Below, piece by piece: positions 1 to 12,659 of a DNA stretch of 64,000 nucleotides. The stretch lies in assembly GCF_964204865.1 (NCBI RefSeq), contig NC_135250.1, forward strand, positions 27,209,395 to 27,273,394, written 5' to 3'. The stretch's first letter is position 1; the number at the start of each line of letters is the position of its first letter. The notes beneath the pieces are model-generated. The model was not told where the DNA came from, searched no databases, and was given only the letters and a program-made list of their open reading frames with translations. A program made the translations under genes and the position numbers. The stretch is from Styela clava. Taxonomy: Eukaryota; Chordata; Ascidiacea; Stolidobranchia; Styelidae.

Positions 1-59
1 GATGATTTCGCTTCAAATCTGTCAAATATTTTTATTTTTAATTAGCTTCACACCCCCTC

Positions 60-120
60 AAACAATTGTCTACGCCCCCCTTGTGGGTCGCGCTACATCG
101 TTTGAGAACCACTGGTCTAA
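60..120. mobile_element. hAT-like right-end fragment
   Basis: cccccttgtgggtcgcgcta followed by catcgtttgagaaccactgg, ending in the GAACCACTGG typical of hAT ends. Related fragments lie at 502-570 and 2228-2280. Confidence 0.5.
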
Positions 121-888
121 ATCAATAACGGACTCGCTTAACGGGTTTGTACAAACCCACTTCTGTCCACTCCATGTCTTTAACAAATATTCCTGTACTC
201 ACTGCTCCATCCCCGAGAGACAGCGCAATTATAATTTCTTGTTGGCACTCCGTGTCGTCAGCTTTCCACCAATGTTCTTGGAGTTGTTTCGCGAAGTCTC
301 CGATTAATTCATTTTTACGTTTGTTATCTCTGTATTATAAAAGGAAGAATCCCAGTATGAATAAGGTATAAATAGCGTGAATTATTTAGTTTTCTTGGAG
401 GAAATAAAGTATCGTTTTGTATTACTATCACTAAGTTTCAACAAGTTATTTAGTATTTATGAGTTGGGTTGCGCAAAACCAACTCCTTATCCTTCCTCTA
501 TGCTAGTGGTTGCCAACCTTTTTTGCGTCGTGACCCGCTTGGGATAATTTCCAACAAGACGTGACCCCTTTCAAGATATATATATGCTGAAATTAAATTA
601 GTAAATCTTGAAAAAGAACGGATATTAAGCTTTGATATGTTTCTGCAAAATAGTTATCTTGGATCAATTCAAATACTATCGATCATTTTATTATCCCGTT
701 ATCCCAAAAAATAATTTTTTTTTTGAGTGCACTATCTCTGCTATTTACTGAGTACCGTATTTCCGGCCATTACGCCAATTTTGAAGACTCATTTTTTACC
801 CAAATTTACTGGAGTTGGATTATTTGAGTGAATTTGATCAAAAAATACCGGGAGTCAAAATTGGTCTGGGCGATACAGGAAAATACAG

Positions 889-998
889 GGACCTCCTGGA
901 GTATGCTCACCAAGATGGCGCACAACCTGAACTCGGGTTGTGTACCAGATTAGGGTTCAGGTTGTGCGACATCTTGGTGCGCATACTTCAGGAGTACC
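889..998. mobile_element. GGYRCTCC MITE, palindromic form
   Basis: 110 bp, near-palindrome. The arms share CACCAAGATGG..GCACAACCTGAA and its complement; the centre contains ttagggtt. The termini are GGACCTCCTGGAGTATG and the complement of GGTACTCCTGAAGTATG. Flanks AAATACAG (881-888) and GAATACAG (999-1006) form a 7/8 target duplication. Confidence 0.85.
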
Positions 999-1528
999 GA
1001 ATACAGTAATGGGAATGCATAACTCGTACTTTCATGTTACTCATTTCATGGTAAGTTTACCTTCTATACTATATAGACTTTAATTTACGGATTGTCATTT
1101 GAATTGACATTGAAAGATGAACACGAGGGCCCTTACAGTTGCAAAATTTACACGCAACACTTAAAATTGAAAAAAAAAAACGAAGAGGAACATACTTAGA
1201 TTAAATTTTGAAGCTGCGACCGCAAAGTTTTCCTTGAGGGCTGCATTTGGCTCGCGGGCCGCATGTTGCACACCCCTGTATAGAGCCTTGTTCTGAGCGA
1301 AAGACGTGGACAATCGTCGTAGGGAAAAATATCAAAATACACTCACGGATTTTTAATTTTGTTGACAACTGCCACAAAAATGACGACGTTCCAGGTGTAG
1401 CATTTCCCATTCATGCATGGACACACACTTTTGTTTGCTGCGGTATGCAAATCTCGGTTCAGCTTATTTGCAGCTTCTGGACCTAAATATAAACAGATTG
1501 TATAAAACTTAAAAAGGGTAGGTCCTAG

Positions 1529-1655
1529 AGTACTTTCGTAGTGTGTGTACCAGGTTAGGGTTAGGCCATAATTTTATTCTGATTTCTTTTGTTTTAGTTT
1601 ATTACGAGTTCAGGGACAGTCTGTGTTAGCCAAAGGAATATGTCCATTCCCTAAC
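1529..1655. mobile_element. GGYRCTCC MITE, truncated copy
   Basis: The left terminus (agtactttcgtagtgtgtgt then accaggttagggttaggcc) and the internal ttacgagttcagggacagtc segment match other copies. The right half is missing. Confidence 0.7.
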
Positions 1656-3639
1656 TGGATAATTACAATTTTTTTTATTGTAAAGCGTGACGCGAAAGAA
1701 ACCAAGACAACAAGCAGCAAGGGCCAATAAAAAAAAGGAAAGAACTGAGTGGAAGCATCTAGCGCCCATCAACAGTCCAAACCTAAATCTGCCCTTCTTC
1801 AAATATCCCCTCGCTTTTTTACATCAGTGGCGGGGGCTTTGTGCAGGAGATCCATTGTTTTTTAAAGCTATAAGTTTGGTATTGTTTTCTGAATGAGGAA
1901 ACCCGTTGTTAATGAGTTTGATACAAAAAAGAACCCATCACTGCCTGTAATAGGTATTGTCTTCAAGTGTTGCTTGTTTTCATGATTTTAAATCAAGTGT
2001 AAGTCGAACTGCATTCACTCAGCAATGAATCATACTTATTCTCCTAATAGTATTTTAATATAAAAGTGAAAATAAATTGCACTTTTCTCTGCTCTCTTTA
2101 GACAACAGATCGATGCGCACATGATTTTCTATTTCCAAATTCAATTGACTGAATTGGTTTTTGATTGATGGAGATTAAAATTTCAAAGAAATGAATTCTA
2201 AAATTAATCTTCAACGCTGCATATTGTTCTAAGTCACCCGTTCTCAACCAGTGGGCCTGCGGGAATGGAAAAAAAAAGGTAGCAGCACAAAGGCAGCAGC
2301 ACATCGCAACCAATGGACCAAGAGATTAAAAAAAATAACATTTGATTATAAAAACTTTATAATCGGGCAAAACTTTTCGGACACCCTGAACAAGTCTCTT
2401 TGAACTTGATGAATTTATATGGCATTGCTATGAAATAACATTTTTGAAGAACTATCCACCACGAAATTTATTAACCAATTTGATCGCAGAACGCTTTCTT
2501 GATATTCCAATTACGCCTTGTCAGTTATTTCAATTCTTATTTTAATTTTTTATCAATTTCTTGCGGATTTCATGCTTTTTAAAGATAAATAAAAGCGTCT
2601 GTTTTTGAATTGAAATTACCGAAGCACAGCGTTCATTTTCTACATCGAGATTGGAATAAAATCGATATTAAGCTTACAAATGTATGGATTCAGATTTCAA
2701 AACGTGAGAGGACAATTATCGAAGAGTTACTTTTCTTGTATATGTTAACCCCTTAAATTGCTTAAAACATACATTTTTTGATTGCTTCTACGAAAATGAA
2801 GAAAATTTATTTAACACTCGAACTTCTTTCTGTGCATGATTGTACCCACAATTTTCAGTAATCTAATAGGCTACGCCTGGCACGATAGTTATGTTTTCTC
2901 TAGAATGTGTTACATATGACCTAGGTTTCTGGGCCAGCCTGTATACCATATTGGTAAATACCAAAATGTATTTTGCACACATCGTCTTGTGATATTTTAA
3001 GCAATTTTAGAGCATAAACCAAGACCCGAAACCGCCTCGGCGGACAGTGGAGTGAAATAAGTAACGCCCAGGCTATTATTATTAAACACTGATATATTAC
3101 CCGATTTCTCTAGTTTATTTAATTTTATACCCCTTTTAACGAGGTAATTGACGTTGACGGGTCACAACACTTAAAAGCGATGAGATGAGATATCATGATT
3201 TTGAGATATCAACATTTTTAGCTGCGTGCTCTGGAAGCTATTATGCCCGTGGTGCTTTAGCTTTTTTAGTTTATTTATTGTCATTATTATTACTTATGAG
3301 TTAATTGCTTTATTGGACACGAAATGTATTTATGATTTTACTAAATTGTTATTGGATTTGTTAAATATTGTTAGTAATGAAATCTTTTTGGAGCGACTAG
3401 AAGACTATTTGACACAATTCTCACGGGACCCGATACACATTTTATCCAAAATTGTGCTGTCCTATTTTAACTCGTGGAAGCATTTTGACATTACGTATAG
3501 ATACATTTATATTTGGCATTTGACCTCTTCCTGTCCATAAATTTAGGCATTGCTATTTTGTTATTGTTTATGATCAAAACTCGTCTGCACTTAACGTATC
3601 CTATTTATAACCAGATGAATTCGAAATAGTGCCGTCTAG

Positions 3640-3718
3640 TTCCATACCCGACTTGAACCGATAACCGTAAGACAGGCCGTGGTCCATACCCCAAGAATAA
3701 ATATGTAATTCCTATGCT
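3640..3718 (+). mobile_element. SINE family 1, 3' fragment
   Basis: tccatacccgacttgaaccg, aggccgtggtccata and aataaatatgtaattcctat match the 3' end of the 49.7-kb copy read on its own strand. Confidence 0.65.
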
Positions 3719-4379
3719 TTGCCTTGGCATGCGATCTCAGTGGTTTTAGTCTGACCCAAAGATCGTAGCGTAGGAATTGAATTCTATGAGAATGTCTTTA
3801 TGAGATTAAATCGATACCAAAGGCACCCTAATTGGTTGAGATCATGTTAACCATAGACGTACCAAAGCGGCGCTCAATGTTTAGATATTGAGGGTGTAAG
3901 ATCTCCCCATTTCGATTTTGAAAAACACGAATTGAGACTTGATCCACCATATGTCTTAATTTGTAGAGCAAATTTATTCGGACAATTATTTCCTAGAAAA
4001 TCTAAAGAATTTAGAATGACGGAAGCAAAAATCAATAATTCCAAGCTTCATAAAACAATTACAAAGCTGTGTATTTTATCTATATCATGAATATTAATGA
4101 GATAACGATTGTAAAAATTTCAAACAGTTTTCAGACAATTTCATCAGCTTCGCGTTTCGCTATCGTCTCGTACATATTAATCGATATATTTATATACTTA
4201 GAATATGCATAAAAATTTTTTTTTTGATCCAAAAATCTTGTCGAACACTAGCTAGGGATCTATTATAACTAGTAATAAAACCTTATTTTATATGTGGAAC
4301 AAAAGGGTCTTGCTTGTCCCACTCTGCTCAGTCTACAAGTGGTCGTTACATTTACATATCTTATTACTTATCGATTTTA

Positions 4380-4620
4380 ATCGGTAAGTATGTTGATAGG
4401 TATTTTTCTGTCTGTCTGTATGTCTGTCTGTTGGATGCACGCGATATCTCACGATTGAATCTGCTCCAGATTTTGCATGTGCATTCATCATATGTCGGAC
4501 CAGAAGCCTATTGATTTTGGATGAATTATGTCGTATAATTATCGAGTTATTAATTAATCAGTGGTGGGACACAAGGTGTCACTATGGAGCTAGAGCGTTT
4601 TGGGAGATCCCCTAACTTTC
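4380..4620. repeat. TCTG microsatellite with dispersed repeat
   Basis: tctgtctgtctgtatgtctg followed by tctgttggatgcacgcgata tctcac is a microsatellite leading into what looks like a dispersed repeat body. Its class is not clear. Confidence 0.4.
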
Positions 4621-5149
4621 GATGGATAAGTCTTCGGTCTCTGACCGATATTCTCGTTTTTATTTTGGCGTATATACGAAACTTATACAAACATCCGCTC
4701 GAATTATATCTAAAAGCACAAACATCAGAAAAGAATTAATTTGCATGTTTTGAGCAAGTACTGAAAGTATCAATTTGACTTAAACTAAATCACACGAAAT
4801 AAAATATGTTTTTCCATCATTAAAACCAAACTTTCACATCGAATTACATTACGTGATCATTGATTAGTTTGGTCAAAAAGCGTATTATGTCAAATTTTCT
4901 GACCCACAATGATATATTAGGTCGTAAATAGAGGCGTGATTTTCGTGTTGGGGTCAAAGTTTAATTCAAAGTGGGCTAAAAACATTATAATTATGTAACA
5001 GATATTCACACATTAGAATCGATGATCATTGCTGTTTTATTGATCGCGTTATCTTAACCTTCAATCTCGCTTCTGAAAAAAACTTTGGTTTGGGGTTGTA
5101 GAAATGGAAAAGCGCGAGTACTTAATCACTCATTACACTGCTTAGTGTC

Positions 5150-5450
5150 GACGTAATTTTAACTGGGACATGTGGGTAAAGTGGGTGACAAATGGGACAA
5201 GTGTACAACAAGTGTGGGGCAAGGTGGACAATGGTGGGATAAATGAGACAAGTAGGAGAATGGAACAAGGGGTCAAATGTTAGATAAATGGGACACGTTG
5301 GACGAGTGTACGTACTACAAGTGTGGGATAAATGGGACCAGTGTGAGTCAAGTAAGACAAGACTCCAACAAGTGGGAGAAATAGAATGAAACAAGCGGGA
5401 CTTGTTAGGATGATAAGTGGTAAAAGTGAGCGACAAAAGAAACAAGTTTT
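5150..5450. repeat. GGGACAAGTG minisatellite
   Basis: Many degenerate units of (t/a)gggacaagtgt and tgggataaa run through the interval, with a ~10-20 base period. The frames open here are products of the repeat. Confidence 0.8.
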
Positions 5451-6657
5451 AGTTAAATAAAACCAAATTTTGCGAATCTGCGGCCTAATTGGATTGTCAT
5501 GGCATGTTCTAAATCAGGCATACTTCATTACATGCTTTTCAGGCAAGTAAATCTTGTTATTCCGATCATTTGATCCTATTAAGTAGTTATATCGGGCGAC
5601 CGTTTTCAGGATGCAATCCGCATTTTTTACCTACCTGCCCATCATTGTGTCAAATTTGTCAAAATTGAGAACGTGATATAAGAAAACGCGTCACTAAGCC
5701 GGAAATTTTAGAAATTTCCCTTTTTTTTTTTTTTTTTAGTTTAGTCATAACGAATATCCAACAATCATCCATGTACTTTATCAAAGCGACGGGACTTGGT
5801 GACGAACATTTTTTACTGAATGGATCACTAGTATATTTTTATGATGGAAACAGAAGTTTGCGGGTCATAGATTTATTCAATTTTTGCATCAATGATAAAC
5901 TTACTTTTTCTATTTTTCGTAGATCTTTTAATTCTAGATGAGATTGTGTAGTTTTGAGTTTGCACATGGAGCACTTATTGTTGGATTGAATTGACGCTCG
6001 GCTGTTTTGCAATTTTGTTTTCTCATTGGAATGTTGGTACGTTCTTTTACATCAACTCTCGAGTTATATCGAAATACCGAAAAAGATACTGTGGGTTTTG
6101 TGCTCCGCTGGTCCGTGGTTTGCGTTTGGACTGATGTTTTGCTATACAAAGTTATCTGTTTCGACAGTCTGGGGTAAAAATGGCGGAGGGGTGAAGGCGT
6201 GGTGATTTTGTTTTTATGAAGCCATACTTGTAAAAAACAGTGGTTTCCAAATTTTTATGTCTTCTGGCCTCCCTCCAAACACTTTAAGCACTCATATACT
6301 CTCATACTTCTCACATATGGTACGTTAAGACAAAAGTTTGGATTGTTTCGCGGAAATACGGCGAACTTTTAGGCTGTAAATATTTTGAAACTTCGTCCCA
6401 TGAGAGGCGGTTTAAAAGAAACTATACTGTATAAAATATTCACAAAATTACTCGAAACCACTTGTTATTGCAAACTGTAGCCAAACAGTAATGCTTATAT
6501 ATTGATCGTAAATTGACTGCAGACATACGTAATCGAAATTATCTCTGAAATTCGACAAATTTAGTACTTAAACAGTTCTTATTACATTGTTTATCAAATC
6601 ATGTCAAGAAAAATCAAATTTGTTGATAAATTTGACAATAAAAATGTGGTTTTGTTT

Positions 6658-6790
6658 CAGTGGGCGCGGTGGCCTTGCGTCAGAATTCTATATCTTGGCG
6701 TTTTAGGGTTCAATCCGAACCCGAGCAGTTCATCCAGGATGTAAGAAATTTAGGAGGCACTGCCGAAATTTAGTAAACCCAGTATCTGCT
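6658..6790 (+). mobile_element. Possible tRNA-like SINE
   Basis: gtgggcgcggtggccttgcg, followed 35 bases later by gggttcaatccga, resembles box A and box B spacing. Clear tails or target duplications were not seen. Confidence 0.4.
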
Positions 6791-7520
6791 TGTTTAAAGC
6801 CTTGTACGGGGTGAAGAATCTCATGAGATGGCAGTTGTAATATATGGGGTCATTTGACATTAGACTCATGTTAAAACTGACGAATTTTTTAATACTCCAA
6901 AATTTTTCCCTCGAATCTGTGGGATGTGAAATTTTATTGTATATCTAAGGTCCTTGCTGATATTTGAAAACGTGCGTAATAATAACTGATTTAAAACAGC
7001 TGTAAAAGCTGTACGCATTATTTTGTTATATTTCATAGCGTTTAACACAGATTATGAGCAAATAGTATAACTGAGATACGAAATATATGTATGTCCCTGT
7101 GGTTGATATGATCTTCAAAGACTGATCAATAGTGCAACTAAAACTTTAAATCAATAATTAATTTTGTTTATTTTTCTCAAAAACTACAACATTTTACAAC
7201 ATGAAAGGTCAATTTACTACTTTTAAGGTGAACAAATTCAGAATCCAATTTTATCTTTATATCGATCTCTAAGACTGGTACCGGCATCTCTGAGAGTTCT
7301 GTTCAACTCGATTTGAACAACAATTAACGTAATTTCAGATGAATTTAAAGTTTTTCTGAATCAAATTAAAGGCCTAAACATTGTGTAATCAAAGAGAATC
7401 GTCAAACTCGCTAGAGAGACTATTTCGCTGTATATATGCGATTCTTACATTTTCGATTTGAACCAGGCATTAAACAAACTATGAATTATATAGATCAATA
7501 GTGTCATGTATGTCATTGTG

Positions 7521-7620
7521 AGGCCGTCTGGGGATTCGTTGTACAGTTTACAATCAATTAAGAAATAAGTTCAAAATCAATTATGAAATAGGTACAAAAT
7601 TGTAGCAGTCTACCAGGGTA
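7521..7620. repeat. Direct repeat, left copy
   Basis: aggccgtctggggattcgtt followed by gtacagtttacaatcaatta and agaaataag matches 8138-8222 with few changes. Confidence 0.85.
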
Positions 7621-7635
7621 ATTTGAGTGTCTAAT

Positions 7636-8022
7636 TAAGGATGGCCAAAAAAGATCGTCAGTGAGTCCAATGACATAATAAGGTCAGTGCGGGTCCAATT
7701 AGGTCTGGCGAAATATGATCAGTGCGTCCAATGGCTAAATACAGTCCACGCGTGTCCAATTATGGTTGGTTGAATACGTTTAGTGAGTCCAATGTCGAGT
7801 TACGGTCAGTGCGTGTCAAACTTTGGCCGGCAAAATACGGTCAGTACATGCCCAATTGGGGCAGGAGTGATATTGTTAGTGAGTCTAATGACGAAATACG
7901 TCCAGAACGTGTCTAATACGGTCAGTACGTGTCCAATGTGGTCAGTGAGTCTAATGGCGAAATATGGTCAGATGTCAAATTAGGCCTGGCAAAATATGGT
8001 CAGTGCGTGTCCAATTAGGAAT
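7636..8022. repeat. Minisatellite between direct repeats
   Basis: Units built from ggtcagtgcgtgtccaatta, gg(c/t)ctggc(a/g)aaata(c/t) and gtgagtc(c/t)aatg(g/a)c(g/a)aaata, ~60-65 bases, with half-units. Confidence 0.8.
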
Positions 8023-8137
8023 ATCCGTCGTGTACATAAATATATTACTCTTAGCTATTTATTCGCAGTTCTCACACATTTGAACTCGGCTTTTTCACAA
8101 ACTGCCAATTACGCGTAGAAACAACAGTGCCTTTGTT

Positions 8138-8222
8138 AGGCTGTCTGGGGATTCGTTGTACAGTTTACAATCAATTAAGAAATAAGTACAAAATCAGCCA
8201 AAATTGTATCAGTCTGCCAGTC
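8138..8222. repeat. Direct repeat, right copy
   Basis: aggctgtctggggattcgtt followed by gtacagtttacaatcaatta and agaaataagt; see 7521-7620. Confidence 0.85.
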
Positions 8223-9627
8223 TAATTCGTTGGCTTCATTTCACTGAAGCGATGGTGTCGGTGACGTATTGATCGCGGTTCACGATATACGACTGAAAAC
8301 ATTCGCGTTTGATATTTGAGACGTGCATGAGGTTGGTGACGTGCGTGAGTCGTGGTAAAGGTTGTTTTTTCGTCCAGTGAAAATAGCATAAAAAATTAAA
8401 AAATTAAATTGAAAACCAATACACATTTTTACTGGGGTAGTGAAGCCGCGTGTAATCACAACTAGATATCGAGCAGAGACACCCAAAAACGCAACGGTGG
8501 ACTAATAATTACAGCATTAGTATTATCACAATGACATTGTAGGCTAAAACCTCGAATTCAAACCTCATACCCACAAACTTACCCATCGATCAGGGTATAG
8601 AATTTTTTTTTAAATAAATGCTTTTTCTTCCGAACAAGACTCTATATACAAAAAGCCACTGGAGTATCACACGACAGGCATCGCGCCTGGTGCCGAATCC
8701 AAAATATTCTGATCTTTCCGAATTATAGTGGTTTCCTACCTTGAAGTTATTGCTTATGCAGAGCTTTGTTCGCAAAAACAGCGTATAGATATGTCGTCAG
8801 AAAAACTCACAAAAAAATGAATGACTGCCATTTCGTTTCCACAAACGTCAGGAATTTAATTTTATTTAATGATACAACTCGATCACGCGGACCCTAATCT
8901 CTTAAATCTAATTTCGGAACCAACTCTTTTGACAAATAATATAATTATATAGAAAAAAAAACATATTCCAACACAATTTACCAATGACGAAATAAATGAC
9001 GCCATAATCCAACCCTTTATGAGTTACAAAAAACAAGTAAATTACGAGTACAGGCTGCGGAAAGATGTAAATCAGATTTCACTAGTCGTTTGAATGATAT
9101 TTATCACATTGCAGATCTAAGTCTTCCGTTGCGAAGTAATAGAAATTATATTATCAATTGAATGTTACCTGATAATTTGCATCGCAGCATGTGCGAATTA
9201 TAGGATATATACGTTTCCAACAATTTGAAGTTATGAATAATCTTTTTTTATAAATTAGGTATGTAGTTCTATCATAACGGGTTCGGCAAATAAAAAAATA
9301 GGAAGACATCTGAATGAAATATCTATTATTGCTGCTATCGTATACGTGTGATAAGTTGTGTACACTGTTTGTCGAGTCGAGTACTAATGAATATATTACA
9401 GGAAAATGGGAAATTAAAAAAATATACAAAATATAACCCGTACGTTAAAATTCAGACTACGGAGAGAGTGGACATTCGTGGACAAGCGTGGCGGGTGCGA
9501 CCACCCGTAATGGAATAAAAAAAATTTCCTTTTTAATTGGACAAATATGGGTGGAATATTGGGTCCCATACGACTCGAAGAAAATTAAAAAAATATACTA
9601 AACTGATAAAATTTTCCAACAATTACT

Positions 9628-9629
9628 TC

Positions 9630-9661
<32 letters not shown>

Positions 9662-9664
9662 AAA
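9628..9664. repeat. (AAC)n microsatellite
   Basis: About eleven uninterrupted CAA/AAC units. Confidence 0.95.
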
Positions 9665-10299
9665 ACAGAATCTGAAAAAAATATCCATATACCATGCACA
9701 CTTGCCCAATGATGATTTTTTAAACACATGACGTCGTTTATAATGTTGCTAACCCGACAGATTGTAATCTAATCTACAAAATTGCGATGTTTTCGTGCCC
9801 AATTACTCAGTAAAGCTGTGTTGTCACTCGAAATCGGCTTTAGAAAATGTCAAATTAAATTACACCGTGTACGCACACCTGTATGACATACTGCCATCAC
9901 CAACAAAATTAGTTGATGTGACCATGAAATCAAAACCAAAACAGGCACAGCTTAGAAACCGACGTCAAAAGATGGTCCATAATACTGGAGAGTAAAAAAG
10001 GCCATTTCTGAAAAATGTGACTTGAGCTCATTTGGATTTACTTCGGCGATGTAAGGATATAAATAACATTTGTGCAAGAAGGGTGAATTTTTTATTATAG
10101 AGTTGCGATTAGACTCATTTATTAAGGATAGAATACGAAATTTTTAGTCCGACTGGGGGTAGTAATATATTGAGCTGTCTTTCCTTTCTCCTTGTCTACT
10201 TTCTACTTCGGATCCGCATGTGACCGTTGCCGCACAAAAATGCTTGAACAAAATTATTATATTACATTTTATCAATATATCATTGCTTACATAGGAATA

Positions 10300-10890
10300 A
10301 GACATAAGTGAACTGTTGTGCCAAACTGACTAAAATAACGCCTCCATTAAAATTTATCCTTCTTGCCTCGATTGAACTATCTGAAGCCATGAATTAAGCC
10401 AAAAAGTTGAGATAGGCAAACCGATAAAATTTGTAATATAATTATTAGTAGGAAGAGCGAACTATTCTACCAAATCGGCCTCAACAAATAATGATTTTAA
10501 TAAAATATACGCCTTTTGATCTCAACTGTGCTATCTGTAGTTTCGGATTAGGCCAAAAATGGAAATAGGCTATTTAATTGAATTTATATAATAATCGTTA
10601 GTTACATATACGTAAAGTACTCTATCAAGCTGACATAATAAAATGTTTCTTTTATCAAAGAGATAAAGTTTAATTTTAATTGCGGTATGTAGTACAACCA
10701 TTTGATATCATTATGATATTGTAATCATTGATAGCATAAGTGAACTATTTCATCATTCATTTGAAATATTGCTTTCATCAAAATTCATGCCTTCTAACCT
10801 CAATTGCGCTATCTGAAGTTACGAATTATTATAAAACGCTAAAATAGCGCGATCAATTAAATTTATATTACAGTCAATAACACCATAAGT
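10300..10890. repeat. Diverged tandem repeat, ~170-250 bp units
   Basis: The set cttctnacctcaattgngct, atctgaagt..cgaatta and aaaaangnaaataggcnnat recurs near 10365, 10515 and 10795, with aagtgaact..ttnt before each. Confidence 0.65.
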
Positions 10891-10961
10891 CAAACTGAGC
10901 ATCATAGCTCACAAATTGCACCTACCAATATATCTTATGTTTACAGTAATATCCACTGAAG

Positions 10962-11197
10962 GGTGCTCCCGAAGTATGTGAACCAAGATGGCGGACATCG
11001 GAACGTAACATGGGTAACAGGTTAGGGTTAGGCGATAATTTTTTTCTAATTTTCCTTATTTTAGTCCTATTATCAGTTCGAAGACTAGCCAAGTGCCTCT
11101 CGTAGTATTTATACCTAAAATTATGGCCTAACCCTAACCTAGTACACATATTACATTCCGATGTCCACCATCTTGGTTCGCATACTTCGGGAGCCCC
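10962..11197. mobile_element. GGYRCTCC MITE, 236 bp, perfect 8-bp TSD
   Basis: Inverted termini GGTGCTCCCGAAGTATGTG / CGCATACTTCGGGAGCCCC. Both arms carry AAGATGG.GGACATC and its complement, and ttagggttagg occurs in both orientations. Flanked by CACTGAAG at 10954-10961 and 11198-11205, an exact 8-bp duplication typical of hAT transposons. Confidence 0.92.
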
Positions 11198-11513
11198 CAC
11201 TGAAGTATGATATAATAGCAGTGACTTCATATCTTAATTAAAGGTTGAACAATAAATTTAAATTCTGAAATAATTGTTTTGATTAAAATAAAACTAATGG
11301 GATAACAAAATGACATAACTCTCGAAATAATAAATATATTTATATATACAACGATTATTTTTGTTATGAAATATATACAGGAATTTCGCCTCGAACCTTC
11401 TTTTAAACAAACCCGCTTATAAAACAGAAATGCTTCCGCCGTCAGCGGGATAAGAAGTTCACGAGCCAGTCATCATGTCACAGGGATAAATTAGACCAAT
11501 AAGTGAATAAAGC

Positions 11514-11725
11514 GGCGCTCCAGAAGTATGTGTACCAATATCGAGGTAACTAATTTTGGTCGCCTACTTTACATCATCAAGTTGTGTAAAGGAACGGAAG
11601 CCTATGTGGATATATTTACTTGGCCAACACAGAGAGTCCCCAAACTCATTATATAACTGAAATAAGAAAAATCGGAATAAGATTATGACCTAACCCTAAC
11701 TGGGTACACACACTACGCGAGTACC
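11514..11725. mobile_element. GGYRCTCC MITE, 212 bp
   Basis: Starts GGCGCTCCAGAAGTATGTGT and ends cacactacgcgagtacc. Contains aactaattttggtcgcctac and cctaaccctaac. Flanks AATAAAGC / AATGAAGC form a 7/8 target duplication. It lies 33 bases past the donor of the TPM/MOLO1-like exon, in its intron. Confidence 0.9.
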
Positions 11726-11757
11726 AATGAAGCAATAAACAGTAAGACCACACTAAC

Positions 11758-12019
11758 CTCCTCCAAATGCACGGTTTTTGAAAATACCATCTGGGTCGCA
11801 TATTAATCCAGGCTCCGATATACCACAGCATTCAGGACAATATCGGGGGTCGGGCATATCCTCAGCAGTCCATCCGGTTTCGACTGTTTCCGAAATAGTT
11901 TTGTTGTCAGATGTGGAAGCTGACGACGCAGAATTGACAACCGCTGCCGCAATACAGTGATTAGTGGTAAATGTGAATATTGCGAGTAAAACGAGCGTGT
12001 TTATCCTGCCAGAGATCAT
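11758..12019 (-). CDS. First exon of a TPM/MOLO1-like secreted or membrane protein (partial)
   Basis: ATG at 12019 opens a frame that ends at a GT donor (GGAGGAG|gttagt, exon end 11758). Residues 1-26 are a clear signal peptide (MISGRINTLVLLAIFTF then TTNHCIAAA). A Ser/Thr-rich spacer follows, then a Cys-rich segment with DPRYCPECCG and ICDPDGIF. The P-x-P...CG...CDPDG pattern is what starts the TPM domain of the MOLO1 (modulator of levamisole receptor) family; those proteins are single-pass membrane regulators of ligand-gated channels. This is family knowledge applied to a short segment. I could not find the remaining TPM exons between 1 and 11757 on this strand, so the gene either has a long intron running out of the window or is broken. 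Confidence 0.6.
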
Positions 12020-12659
12020 TTTTATTTATATGTTTAAATTTTAGCTTGAAATATAAAACGAAAATACGATAAATAATGTTTCGATACAGAGAATATCGTT
12101 ATAAATATCTTAGCTCAAAGCCCACCAGCACGCATGTTCTCCGCCCTACGCGTTCATGGTTTGATAACTACTGCCTATATTTCTATATTGAAGCGAACAT
12201 TGGTCCTAATACCCAGCCTCATAGTTCGAAAGTGCAAACGAATATGTGAAAACCCTACCTTTTTAAGCTCTCACTTAAGCTCTGAAGTAAACTAACTAAA
12301 TAATGTTATGAATACTGATGTCGTGGATAAGGCGGTCGCAATGCCAAACGGCTGCCAAATCGCGCGAAGAGAGTTTATTTTGTTTGTCAAACAATGTAAC
12401 ACGCAATATATGTATACACACATAAAATATAAATAAATTAACAGATGCTTTTGGTATATGAATGAGAGGTAACGATACGACTTGTTGGTGTCATCAAAGT
12501 TTATTGCCACCAAAAGGACGTGAAGTACAACTACCTCATCTCGAGATTTTAATTTTTTGGGTCGATTTTTCTCTCTTTTTTCTCTCTTTCAGTATATACC
12601 TATAACCGCTATATAGACATACTAGCATGTGGAGTCGGAGTCCACTACACCAATCTAAA

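Larger units (their letters stand above)
1..10953. other. No recognised gene
   Basis: I find only short chance frames here; the content is MITEs, SINE fragments, minisatellites and unique AT-rich DNA. It might be the intron of the TPM/MOLO1-like gene. Confidence 0.6.

Noticed and set aside
815-1009. 64-residue open frame
   Set aside because: It lies across a palindromic MITE; the frame is made by the repeat.
3226-3540. 104-residue hydrophobic open frame
   Set aside because: No ATG start, no splice context and no recognisable motif; typical of AT-rich chance frames.
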